A stretch of DNA of 13,541 nucleotides, taken from positions 1 through 13,541 of the forward strand of contig JBHHXR010000080.1 in NCBI GenBank assembly GCA_046757205.1, read 5' to 3'. The translations under genes and the position numbers were made by a program. The notes under the pieces are model-generated. The model saw only the letters and a program-made list of their open reading frames with translations. It had not been told where the DNA came from and did not search any database. This stretch comes from JBHHXR01 sp046757205 (lineage in GTDB: Bacteria; Pseudomonadota; Alphaproteobacteria; Rhodobacterales; Rhodobacteraceae). The first letter of the stretch is position 1; each line of letters opens with the position of its first letter. Shown here piece by piece: positions 1-7,188 of this stretch.

Positions 1-1
1 G

Positions 2-79
2 CTCCTGCGTTTTCGCGACTGGATCGAAAGCGAGGCCAGGGCGGCGCGCGCTGGCGGCGGAGAGCTCTACCCGCGATAG
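2..79 (+). CDS. C-terminal end of a probable LysR-type transcriptional regulator (5' end outside window)
   Basis: The frame starting at base 2 is open to a TAG stop at 77-79 and encodes 25 residues, LLRFRDWIESEARAARAGGG followed by ELYPR. An F-R-D-W-I/L stretch followed by an acidic/Ala-rich helix close to the stop is typical of the last helix of GcvA-like LysR regulators; this is recognition from memory on a very short fragment. LysR regulators often sit beside the metabolic genes they control. Here the gene would be co-directional with the sarcosine/dimethylglycine dehydrogenase-like gene that begins about 150 nt downstream, which fits a regulator of methylated-amine catabolism but does not prove it. 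It could be the end of an unrelated protein. Confidence 0.45.
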   Translation, partial: LLRFRDWIESEARAARAGGGELYPR

Positions 80-113
80 GCAGCGGCGATGGCATCCGAA
101 ACCGACAAAAAAA

Positions 114-125
114 ACCTGCGCAGGT
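114..125. repeat. 12-bp perfect palindrome next to an A8 tract, upstream of the dehydrogenase gene
   Basis: ACCTGCGCAGGT is its own reverse complement and directly follows a run of eight A (107-114). It lies between the stop of the probable regulator and the Shine-Dalgarno at 222-227. It could be a protein-binding site, or on the minus strand a small hairpin followed by a T tract. The usable stem is only about 4-5 bp, so a terminator role is weak. The rest of 80-232 shows no convincing promoter. Confidence 0.35.
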
Positions 126-221
126 CGCTTCACGGATTTCCCTTTCGCCGCATTGCCGGGCAGACTGACAACCATGAATGCTCAGGTTGGTTTCAGGTGC
201 CGGAACCGGCGCGGCGGATCA

Positions 222-227
222 GGGAGG
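222..227 (+). promoter_or_regulatory. Shine-Dalgarno fixing the start of the dehydrogenase gene
   Basis: GGGAGG lies 5 nt before the ATG at 233. The reading frame stays open upstream to an ATG at 89, but the 48 extra residues have no flavoprotein character, and the dinucleotide-binding fold begins right after the ATG at 233. The internal start is therefore preferred. Confidence 0.7.
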
Positions 228-232
228 ACAGA

Positions 233-2650
233 ATGGAAACCCACGCAAAGGTCGTGATAATCGGTGGCGGCGTCGTCGGCTGTTCGATCCTCTTTCACCT
301 TTCCAAGTTCGGCTGGAAGGATGTCGTCCTGCTGGAAAAGAGCGAGTTGACATCGGGGTCCTCGTGGCACGCGGCGGGGCAGATTCACACCATCAGTTCG
401 GACCCGAATATCAGCCGCCTGCAAGGCTACACGATCAACCTGTACAAGGAGATCGAGGAAACCTCCGGCCAGTCCGTCGGCCTGCATTCCACCGGCGGTT
501 TCTATCTCGCTTCCAACAGCGACTGGTACGACTACCTGAAACGCGAGCGCTCCAAGGCACGCTACATGGGGCTTGACCAGGAGTTCATCTCGCTCAAGGA
601 GGTTGTGGAGCGGCATCCGCTCATCGACCCGAAACACTACGTCGCCGCGTTGTGGGACCCGATCGACGGCGATCTGGACCCCTCCGGCGTGACATACGCC
701 TTCGCCAAGGCCGCAAAGGTGCACGGCGCGAAGTACTACACGCAAACGCCGGTGATCGAGACCAACCAGCGCGCCGACAGTTCGTGGGACGTGGTGACGC
801 CGGAAGGCACCATCCATGCCGAGATCATCGTCAATGCCGGCGGCCTGTGGGCGCGCGAAGTGGGGCACCTGTCGGGTGTTGACCTGCCGGTCCAGCCGAT
901 GGAGCACCACTATCTGATCACCGAGGCGATCCCGGAAATCGCCGCCCGCGCGCCCCAGGATCGCCTGCCGGCGGGGATCGACTACGAAGGAAACATTTAC
1001 TTCCGGCAGGAACGCCAGGGCATGCTGATGGGCACCTACGAGCCGCGCGCGACGCCGTGGAAGGTGGCCGGCGTGCCACAGGATTTCGGCCACGAACTGC
1101 TGCCCCCCGATCTCGACCGCATCGCGGCGCGGCTGGACATCGGCTTCGAGCGCATTCCGGCGCTGGGCAGAGCCGGCATCAAGGACGTTATCAACGGCCC
1201 CTTCACGTTCGGCCCGGACGGCAACCCGATGATCGGGCCGGTGCCCGGCATGCGCAACTACTGGGTTGCCGTCGGCGTCATGGCCGGGTTCTGCCAGGGC
1301 GGCGGCGTCGGGCTGACGATGGCCGAATGGATGATCGACGGAGAGCCCTCGATCGACGTCTGGGCGATGGACGTGGCGCGCTTCGGCGAATTCGCCACGC
1401 CGGGCTGGGGCACCGTCAAGTCGGCGGAGAATTACGAGCGCCGCTTCGTCATGACGTTTCCCAACGAAACCCTGCCCAAGGGCCGGCGGCAGAAGACCAC
1501 GTCGCTGTATGGCCGTCTAACTGCCAAGGGTGCGGTATGGGGACAGAGCTTCGGCCTCGAACATGCCCTGTGGTTTGCCGACGGCCCTGACGATGCCCAT
1601 GAAGACCCGACCTTCCGCCGCTCCCGCGCGCACGCCTACGTGGCGCGCGAGGTGGCGGCCGTCCGGACGGCGGTGGGCGGCATCGAGATCGCCAATTTTT
1701 CCAAGCACGAGTTTTGCGGGCCCGGCGCGAGAGCCTTTCTCGGGCGCGTCCTGGCCGGCCGCATCCCCGGCCCGGGGCGGCTCGCCCTGTCGCCGATGCT
1801 GTCGCCGAAAGGAAAGCTTCTGGGCGACCTGACGGTGGCCTGCCTGTCGGAGGATCGCTTCATGGTTTTCGGCTCCGGCGCCGTTCAGGACGCGCACCGC
1901 CGCTGGTTCGAAGCGCACCTGCCCGAAGGCGGCGTTACCTACCGGAACGTTTCGGACCACTGGCACGGCGTCGCCATAGCGGGCCCGAAATCCCGCGACC
2001 TTCTGGCCCGGATCACCCGCGACGATGTCAGCACCGATGCCCTGCGTTTCCGCGACCTGCGCCGCACCTGTGTCGCCGACGTGCCGGTGATCCTGAACCG
2101 GCTGTCGTTTTCCGGCGAACTCGGCTTCGAGATATACTGCGCCCCGCACTACCTGCTGCGGCTGTCCGAAGCCATCGAGGAGGCGGGTGCGGATCTCGGC
2201 TATCGCTGGTACGGGGCGCGGGCGCTGATGTCTCTCAGGCTGGAGAAGGGCTGGGGCGTCTGGACGCTCGAATTCCGCCCCGACTTCACCGCCGCCGAAA
2301 GCGGGCTGGACGTCTTCGTCGACTGGAACAGGAATTTCATCGGCAAGGCGGCCGCCGTGGCGGCGCGGGATAGCCGGCCCGAGCGGCGTCTGGTCACGCT
2401 TGTCGTGGAAACCGACGGCATCGACGTCTCCGGCGACGAGGCGGTCCTCAGCGGCGGCGCGGCGGTCGGCTACGTGTCGTCCGGCGGCTTTGCTCACCAT
2501 GTCGGGAAATCCGTTGCCATGGGATATGTCGGCGCCGAACATGCCGCGCCCGGAACCGGGCTTGAGGTGGAAATTCTCGGCACGCCCTATCCGGCCATCG
2601 TGCAGGGCGCGCCGCTCTACGACCCGGAAGGCGCGAAAATGCGGTCCTGA
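233..2650 (+). CDS. FAD-dependent sarcosine/dimethylglycine dehydrogenase-like protein (DAO + GcvT domains)
   Basis: An 805-aa two-part flavoenzyme. Residues 7-16 (VVIIGGGVVG) form the GxGxxG dinucleotide fold of a D-amino-acid-oxidase-type domain that runs to about residue 375. The SGSSWHAAG motif at 41-49 places His46 where sarcosine and dimethylglycine dehydrogenases attach FAD covalently. Residues about 420-720 form a GcvT-like folate-binding domain (LSPKGKLLGDLTV near 522-534, SGELGFEIY at 627-635, LRLEKGW at 668-674), followed by a C-terminal GcvT barrel. The family oxidatively demethylates N-methylated amino acids and passes the one-carbon unit to tetrahydrofolate, with electrons going to ETF or the respiratory chain. 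Length fits the family (about 800-870 aa). The exact substrate (dimethylglycine, sarcosine or another methylated amine) cannot be read from the sequence. A BKACE gene follows after 69 nt on the same strand. Confidence 0.88.
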   Translation: METHAKVVIIGGGVVGCSILFHLSKFGWKDVVLLEKSELTSGSSWHAAGQIHTISSDPNISRLQGYTINLYKEIEETSGQSVGLHSTGGFYLASNSDWYDYLKRERSKARYMGLDQEFISLKEVVERHPLIDPKHYVAALWDPIDGDLDPSGVTYAFAKAAKVHGAKYYTQTPVIETNQRADSSWDVVTPEGTIHAEIIVNAGGLWAREVGHLSGVDLPVQPMEHHYLITEAIPEIAARAPQDRLPAGIDYEGNIYFRQERQGMLMGTYEPRATPWKVAGVPQDFGHELLPPDLDRIAARLDIGFERIPALGRAGIKDVINGPFTFGPDGNPMIGPVPGMRNYWVAVGVMAGFCQGGGVGLTMAEWMIDGEPSIDVWAMDVARFGEFATPGWGTVKSAENYERRFVMTFPNETLPKGRRQKTTSLYGRLTAKGAVWGQSFGLEHALWFADGPDDAHEDPTFRRSRAHAYVAREVAAVRTAVGGIEIANFSKHEFCGPGARAFLGRVLAGRIPGPGRLALSPMLSPKGKLLGDLTVACLSEDRFMVFGSGAVQDAHRRWFEAHLPEGGVTYRNVSDHWHGVAIAGPKSRDLLARITRDDVSTDALRFRDLRRTCVADVPVILNRLSFSGELGFEIYCAPHYLLRLSEAIEEAGADLGYRWYGARALMSLRLEKGWGVWTLEFRPDFTAAESGLDVFVDWNRNFIGKAAAVAARDSRPERRLVTLVVETDGIDVSGDEAVLSGGAAVGYVSSGGFAHHVGKSVAMGYVGAEHAAPGTGLEVEILGTPYPAIVQGAPLYDPEGAKMRS

Positions 2651-2719
2651 TGCGGGCTTTCCTTCCCGGAGTGCCGCCATTATTGCTGTGCGGGCCACCG
2701 CCCGACAGGAAGGCTTGCC

Positions 2720-3550
2720 GTGACCAAACCCTGCATCATCTGCGTCGCCATAACCGGGTCGGTTCCGCGCAAGGAACACAACCCGGCGGTGCCGATAAGC
2801 ATTGCCGAGCAGATCGAAAGCACGCAGGAGGCTTTCGAGGCCGGCGCCAGCATCGCCCACTGCCATGTCCGCAACGCCGACGGCAGCCCGACCTCCGACC
2901 CCGACAAATTCGCCGAGCTTATGGCGGGAATTCGCAAGCACTGCCGGGGCATGATCGTGCAGCTTTCCACCGGCGGTCGGTCCGGCGCCGGGGCCGAGCG
3001 CGGCGGCATGCTGCGGCTCAGGCCGGACATGGCCTCGCTTTCGGTCGGGTCGAACAATTTCCCGACGAGAGTATACGAGAACCCGCCCGATCTGGTCGAC
3101 TGGCTGGCGTCCGAAATGCTGGAATACGACGTGAAGCCAGAGATAGAAGCCTTTGATCTGTCGCATATTTTCCAAGCGGTCAGGATGGCGGAAGACGGGC
3201 GCCTGAAGGCCCCCCTTTACGTTCAGTTCGTGATGGGCGTGAAGAACGCCATGCCGGCGGACCGCGAGGTATTCGACTTCTACGTCCGGACGCTCAACCG
3301 GCTGGCGCCGGACGCCGAGTGGTGCGGCGCCGGTGTTGCGCAGAGCCAGATCGCCGTCAACGAGTGGTCGATCGTCGCCGGCGGGCATACCCGAACCGGG
3401 CTGGAGGACAACATCCGCCTCGACCGCGACACGCTGGCGCCGTCCAACGCGGCGTTGGTCCGGCGCACGGTCGAACTGTGCGCCAGGCATGAGCGTCCCG
3501 TGGCCACGCCCGAGGAGGCGCGGCGCATTCTCGGCCTGCATGGCGGCTGA
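2720..3550 (+). CDS. Beta-keto acid cleavage enzyme (BKACE / DUF849, Kce-like)
   Basis: A 276-aa TIM-barrel enzyme of the 3-keto-5-aminohexanoate cleavage family, which condenses a beta-keto acid with acetyl-CoA to give acetoacetyl-CoA (or a related acyl-CoA) plus a shortened CoA ester or amine product. The zinc ligands are visible: His47 and His49 in the AHCHVR motif (46-51) and Glu229 in RTGLEDN (225-231), matching His46/His48/Glu230 of the characterised Kce. The N-terminal KEHNPAVP signature (18-25) is also present. The start is GTG at 2720, with AGGAAGG at 2707-2713, 6 nt upstream. The residue aligning with Kce Glu14, which contacts the substrate amino group, appears to be Val15 (ITGSVPRKEH), so a substrate other than an aminated one is suggested. 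The stop is 6 nt before the selD fusion start, implying co-transcription and probably translational coupling. Confidence 0.88.
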   Translation: MTKPCIICVAITGSVPRKEHNPAVPISIAEQIESTQEAFEAGASIAHCHVRNADGSPTSDPDKFAELMAGIRKHCRGMIVQLSTGGRSGAGAERGGMLRLRPDMASLSVGSNNFPTRVYENPPDLVDWLASEMLEYDVKPEIEAFDLSHIFQAVRMAEDGRLKAPLYVQFVMGVKNAMPADREVFDFYVRTLNRLAPDAEWCGAGVAQSQIAVNEWSIVAGGHTRTGLEDNIRLDRDTLAPSNAALVRRTVELCARHERPVATPEEARRILGLHGG

Positions 3551-3556
3551 CCGGCC

Positions 3557-5731
3557 ATGCGCCAGGACATCCCCGCAACCCGCGATATCCTGCTCGTCGG
3601 CGGCGGCCACGCGCACGCGGTGGCGCTGCGCATGTGGGCGATGGACCCGTTGCCCGGCGCCCGCCTGACCCTGGTCAATCCCGATCCCACCGCGCCCTAT
3701 ACCGGCATGCTGCCGGGGCTTGTCGCCGGCCATTACCGGCGCGAAGAGCTGGAAGTCGACATGGTCCGCCTGGCGCGCTTCGCCGGTGCCCGGATCATCC
3801 TGGACAGGGTCACCGGCCTCGACCGCGAAGGCGGACGGGCGATTTTCGCGAACCGCCCGCCGGTCGAATACGACATCGCGTCGATCAATGTCGGGATAAC
3901 CACCGGGATGGCGGCCAAGGGTGGCGTGCCCGTAAAGCCGATGGGCGATTTCGCGGCGGCATGGGACCGGTACGTGTCCCGCGTGGCGGCCGGCGAGGCG
4001 CCACGCGCCGCCGTGGTCGGCGGCGGCGTCGCCGGAACCGAGCTTGCCATGGCGATGGCCTACCGTCTGAATGCCGTGGCCCGTGGCAAGGCCGCCGTCG
4101 CGCTGATCGAAGCGGGACCCGAGCCGATGCCCGCCAGCGCCGCCGTCCGCAAGAGCGTTCTGCCCGAGTTGCGGCGAATGGGCATCGACGTCCGCTGCGG
4201 CAGCCCGGCAGTGGAGATCAGCGCGTCCGGGGTGAAGCTGGCAAACGGCGACTTCGCGGAAGCCGGATTCGTCGCCGAGGCAACCGGCGCGCGGCCGGCG
4301 CCGTGGCTGGCCGAAACCGGCCTCCAGCTGAAAGACGGTTTCGTGCGCGTCGCCGAAACCCTGCAATCGGTCAACGACCCGGCGATATTCGCGGCCGGCG
4401 ACACCTGCTGGATGGAGGCGTCGCCGCGCGCCAAGGCGGGGGTTTTCGCGGTGCGCCAGGGGCCGGTGCTGGCACACAATCTGCGAGCCGCCGCATCCGG
4501 CGGCCGGCTCAGGCCCTACCGGCCGCAGCGCGATTACCTGAAGCTGATTTCGCTCGGCGGCAAGGTGGCGGTGGCGGAAAAATACGGCAGGTCGGTGAAA
4601 GGCGCGGCGCTGTGGCGGCTCAAGGACCGGATCGACCGCAGGTTCATGGCCCGTCTGAGCGAACTGGAGCCGATGAATCCCGCCCCTCTTCCCGCGACGG
4701 TGGCACGCGATGTCGCCGATCTGGCCGCTTCGGGCCCGCTCTGCGGAGGCTGCGGGTCGAAACTCGGGCGACCGGCGCTCGCCCCGATCCTGTCGGACCT
4801 CGCGGCGCCGACGCGGCCCGATGTGCTGAGCCGCCCCGGCGACGATGCCGCGGTTCTGGCCGGGGCGGACGGCGCCCGCCAGGTCATCACGACGGATCAT
4901 CTGCGGGCCTTCACGGACGATCCCTTCGTCATGGCCGGGATCGCGGCGACCCACGCCATGGGAGATGTCTGGGCGATGGGGGCGGAGCCGCAGACGGCGC
5001 TGGCGAGTATCGTCCTGCCGCCGCTCGCGCCCCGGCTTCAGCGCCGGACGTTGGCGGAAATCATGACGGCGGCCACAGACCGGTTTGGCCAGGCCGGCGC
5101 CGACGTGGTCGGAGGGCATTCCTCGCAGGGGGCGGAACTCACCATCGGCTTCACCGTCACCGGCCTCGCCGACGGCCCCACGACAGGCAAGGCGGGGGCG
5201 CGGCCGGACCATGTGCTGATCCTCACCAAACCGATCGGTGTGGGCGTGATTCTCGCCGCCGAGATGCGCCTTCGCGCCTCCGGCCACGATGTGGCGGCGG
5301 CCCACGCGCAGATGGCCGAATCCTCCGCATTGGCCGCCCGCCTTCTGCGCCAGGATGCCAGCGCCATGTCGGATGTAACCGGTTTCGGGCTGGCCGGGCA
5401 TCTTCACGAGGTTTTGGAAGCGTCCGATATGTCGGCGGAAATCGACCTCGCGTCGGTTCCCTTTCTGCCCGCTGCGGTCGCGTTGGGAGAGCGGGGCATC
5501 CGAAGCTCTCTCTTTGCGCAGAACGCCGTGATCGAGGTCGAACGCGGACGCCACGCCGGCGATCCGCGATGCGATCTCCTGTTCGACCCGCAGACGTCGG
5601 GCGGCCTGCTGGCCGCATTGCCGCCGGATGCCGCCGCCCGCATCATCGACGATCTGCGCAAGGCGGCGCCGGCGACGGCGATCATAGGGCGTGTCGTTCC
5701 CCCGCGGCCGGTTCGTATCCGCCTGACCTGA
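3557..5731 (+). CDS. selD: Fusion: NADH-dehydrogenase-like flavoprotein + selenide,water dikinase
   Basis: A 724-aa bifunctional protein. Residues about 9-385 are a two-dinucleotide-binding flavoprotein: FAD fold ILLVGGGHAH (11-20), NAD(P)H fold AAVVGGGVAGTE (151-162) and a second FAD contact IFAAGDTCW (277-285). It resembles type II NADH dehydrogenases and has no CxxC redox pair at the usual position. Residues about 390-724 are SelD, which makes selenophosphate, AMP and phosphate from selenide and ATP. Cys399 and Lys402 (CGGCGSK, 396-402) match the catalytic Cys17/Lys20 of E. coli SelD, so the nucleophile is Cys, not Sec. GDDAAV (428-433), TTDHL (445-449), DDPF (454-457) and a GGHS motif are the ATP/Mg region. 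Such N-terminal fusions to SelD are a known type (TIGR03169, as I recall it). The Shine-Dalgarno is weak and the preceding stop is 6 nt away. The 3' end overlaps mnmH on the opposite strand by 50 bp. Confidence 0.93.
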   Translation: MRQDIPATRDILLVGGGHAHAVALRMWAMDPLPGARLTLVNPDPTAPYTGMLPGLVAGHYRREELEVDMVRLARFAGARIILDRVTGLDREGGRAIFANRPPVEYDIASINVGITTGMAAKGGVPVKPMGDFAAAWDRYVSRVAAGEAPRAAVVGGGVAGTELAMAMAYRLNAVARGKAAVALIEAGPEPMPASAAVRKSVLPELRRMGIDVRCGSPAVEISASGVKLANGDFAEAGFVAEATGARPAPWLAETGLQLKDGFVRVAETLQSVNDPAIFAAGDTCWMEASPRAKAGVFAVRQGPVLAHNLRAAASGGRLRPYRPQRDYLKLISLGGKVAVAEKYGRSVKGAALWRLKDRIDRRFMARLSELEPMNPAPLPATVARDVADLAASGPLCGGCGSKLGRPALAPILSDLAAPTRPDVLSRPGDDAAVLAGADGARQVITTDHLRAFTDDPFVMAGIAATHAMGDVWAMGAEPQTALASIVLPPLAPRLQRRTLAEIMTAATDRFGQAGADVVGGHSSQGAELTIGFTVTGLADGPTTGKAGARPDHVLILTKPIGVGVILAAEMRLRASGHDVAAAHAQMAESSALAARLLRQDASAMSDVTGFGLAGHLHEVLEASDMSAEIDLASVPFLPAAVALGERGIRSSLFAQNAVIEVERGRHAGDPRCDLLFDPQTSGGLLAALPPDAAARIIDDLRKAAPATAIIGRVVPPRPVRIRLT

Positions 5732-6779
5732 CTTCCGCGAGCTTGCCGATTCTTTCGGCGGCGGTCCGCAAACCGGCGGGTTTCAGGTCTTGCAGGACGA
5801 TTTCTTCGCTCGGACCGGCAAAACGCGAGCCCCGCGACTTTTCATAGGCAGGGTCGTAATGGAACCGCATCAGTTCACCGGCCAGCGTCACGAAGTCGCC
5901 GCGGTTGGCCAGTTTGCGCCATTCCTCCACCTGGGCGCGGCCACGCAGCGGCACCAGCCGGTCGAGCGTCCGCAGCAACCGCTCGGTGTCGTTGCAGATG
6001 TCGCCGTATGTCCGAACAAGGTACTCGGCGCGTTCCCGCAGGCCGGCCCTGAGATAAACCCGCGGCGCCGATTGCATCGCCTGCCACAGCGCCGGCGGCA
6101 GCGCCACGCGGCCGATGGTGCTGGATTCCGCTTCGACGATGATTTCACGGCCGGTCTCGAACCGCCCGAGGGCTTCGGCCAGACGGCTCTCGAATAGCTT
6201 CTGGCTTGGCTGCGTCCCTGTCGCCGTGTCGCCGAACAGCGACCCGCGGTGGTTGGCGAGCGCCTCGAGGTCGAGTGTCTGCACATCCCGCGCGGCGAGC
6301 ATCGCCAGCAGTTCGGTCTTGCCGCAGCCGGTATTGCCGTCGAGCACGCGCAGCCGCCACGGAAACGGCGTGTCGTAGAGACCCCGCACCACCAGCCTGC
6401 GATAGCTGCGGTAGCCGCCGTCAAGCGTTTCGGCCTGCCAGCCGATCTGCCTGAGAATCAGCGCCATGGACGCCGACCGCTGACCGCCGCGCCAGCAGTA
6501 GATCAGAGGCCGGTACTTCGCGGGTTTGCCGGCCAGGTACCCGTCGAGATGACGGGCGATGTTCCGCGCCACGATGGCCGCTCCCCTGCGGCGCGCCTCG
6601 AACCGCGAGTTCCGCACATAGGTGGTTCCGACTTCGGCGCGTTCGGCGTCGTCCAGAACCGGCAGGTTGAGCGCGCCCGGAAGGCGGTCGAGCGCAAACT
6701 CCGACGGCGAGCGGACGTCGATGATTTCGTCGAAGCGGTCCAGCCCGGGGCGAAAGGGGTCGGTCAATTCGAATGCCAT
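5682..6779 (-). CDS. mnmH: tRNA 2-selenouridine synthase
   Basis: A 365-aa protein, the usual length (E. coli MnmH/SelU/YbbB is 364 aa). Residues 1-130 form a rhodanese domain (IIDVRSPSEFALDRLPGALN, 19-38) with the active-site Cys95 in YCWRGGQRS (94-102), matching E. coli Cys97. A P-loop domain follows, with Walker A GNTGCGKT at 148-155. The enzyme replaces sulfur by selenium in 2-thiouridine at wobble position 34 of the Lys, Glu and Gln tRNAs, via an S-geranyl intermediate, using selenophosphate from SelD. The start ATG is preceded by GGTGAG. It is tail-to-tail with the selD fusion, so the selenium donor and its consumer are adjacent. An unknown 66-aa gene lies 46 nt upstream on the same strand and is probably co-transcribed. 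Confidence 0.95.
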   Translation of the reverse strand: MAFELTDPFRPGLDRFDEIIDVRSPSEFALDRLPGALNLPVLDDAERAEVGTTYVRNSRFEARRRGAAIVARNIARHLDGYLAGKPAKYRPLIYCWRGGQRSASMALILRQIGWQAETLDGGYRSYRRLVVRGLYDTPFPWRLRVLDGNTGCGKTELLAMLAARDVQTLDLEALANHRGSLFGDTATGTQPSQKLFESRLAEALGRFETGREIIVEAESSTIGRVALPPALWQAMQSAPRVYLRAGLRERAEYLVRTYGDICNDTERLLRTLDRLVPLRGRAQVEEWRKLANRGDFVTLAGELMRFHYDPAYEKSRGSRFAGPSEEIVLQDLKPAGLRTAAERIGKLAEVRSGGYEPAAGERHAL

Positions 6780-6825
6780 TCAATCTCACCGGTCGCCGGG
6801 CGCCGTTTTCCGCTGCAATCGAGGG

Positions 6826-7026
6826 TCACTTCTTCGCTTGCCTGTTCAGGATTTCTTCCATCTGCTTTTCCAGCGCCACGAGATCGTCGGGCAGCGGCAT
6901 CCCGAACCCGCGAATTTCCTGAAGCTTCTCGCGCAGCATTTCCTGCGCTTCATGAATGTCGTCCGGTTGGTTGACCATCTGCTCCAGAAGCATGGAAATC
7001 TTAACCTTGAGGTCTTCGAAAGGCAT
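6826..7026 (-). CDS. Small hypothetical charged helical protein, 66 aa
   Basis: The ATG at 7024-7026 (minus) has AAGGA at 7033-7037, 6 nt upstream, which favours this start over one 29 codons further out whose extra residues look non-coding (Arg-rich, over the intergenic region). The 66 residues are rich in Glu, Lys, Gln, Leu and Met, with two amphipathic helical stretches (about 4-40 and 46-64) joined by a GFGMPLPDD turn (40-48). There is no signal peptide, membrane segment, cysteine or catalytic motif. I do not recognise the family. Its lysine-tailed, coiled-coil-like composition suggests a small binding or adaptor protein. It ends 46 nt before mnmH on the same strand, and co-transcription is likely. 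Confidence 0.65.
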   Translation of the reverse strand: MPFEDLKVKISMLLEQMVNQPDDIHEAQEMLREKLQEIRGFGMPLPDDLVALEKQMEEILNRQAKK

Positions 7027-7099
7027 TACCGGTCCTTCATTTCTGCCGAGGCGCCGCGTGCGATAAGGCTCATTCTGAGCCAAGGCAAGGCACAAGGCG

Positions 7100-7141
7100 T
7101 TGATCTGGCGCAATGTCGGCGCCTCCGTTGAAGTATAGTAT
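7100..7141 (+). promoter_or_regulatory. Candidate FNR/FixK-type box and class II promoter for the usp gene
   Basis: TTGATCTGGCGCAA at 7100-7113 matches the FNR/FixK/Dnr half-site pattern TTGAT-N4-ATCAA with a perfect left half and 3 of 5 in the right half. A -10-like TAGTAT (7136-7141) begins 22 nt after the box, the spacing expected when an activator box is centred near -41.5; TATAGT at 7134-7139 is an alternative. No sigma70-like -35 is seen for this -10, as is usual for activator-dependent promoters. Universal stress proteins are common FNR/ANR targets. The call rests on one site read by eye. Confidence 0.5.
7132..7137 (-). promoter_or_regulatory. Candidate -10 element for the small gene / mnmH unit
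   Basis: On the minus strand this reads TATACT, a good sigma70-like -10. It lies about 105 nt upstream of the small gene's ATG at 7026. The matching -35 region is poor, so support is limited. It overlaps the -10 proposed for usp on the other strand. Confidence 0.3.
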
Positions 7142-7188
7142 CATGATCGCAGCGAAAGTTCTGCCAGATAGGAAATCCGGAGGAAAGA

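Noticed and set aside
1517..5554. A 1345-codon open frame on the minus strand across the dehydrogenase, BKACE and selD genes
   Set aside because: It runs antisense through three well-supported genes, is Arg/Gly/His/Pro-rich with no domain, and is the expected effect of GC-rich third positions removing stops on the other strand.
3634..5847. A 737-codon plus-strand frame inside the selD fusion
   Set aside because: It is a frame-shifted, Arg-rich shadow of selD with no recognisable motif. The selD frame carries all catalytic residues.
3557..6779. A selenocysteine-decoding locus
   Set aside because: selD and mnmH alone serve tRNA selenouridine. No selA, selB, tRNA-Sec, SECIS or in-frame TGA within a conserved motif is visible; the SelD nucleophile is Cys.
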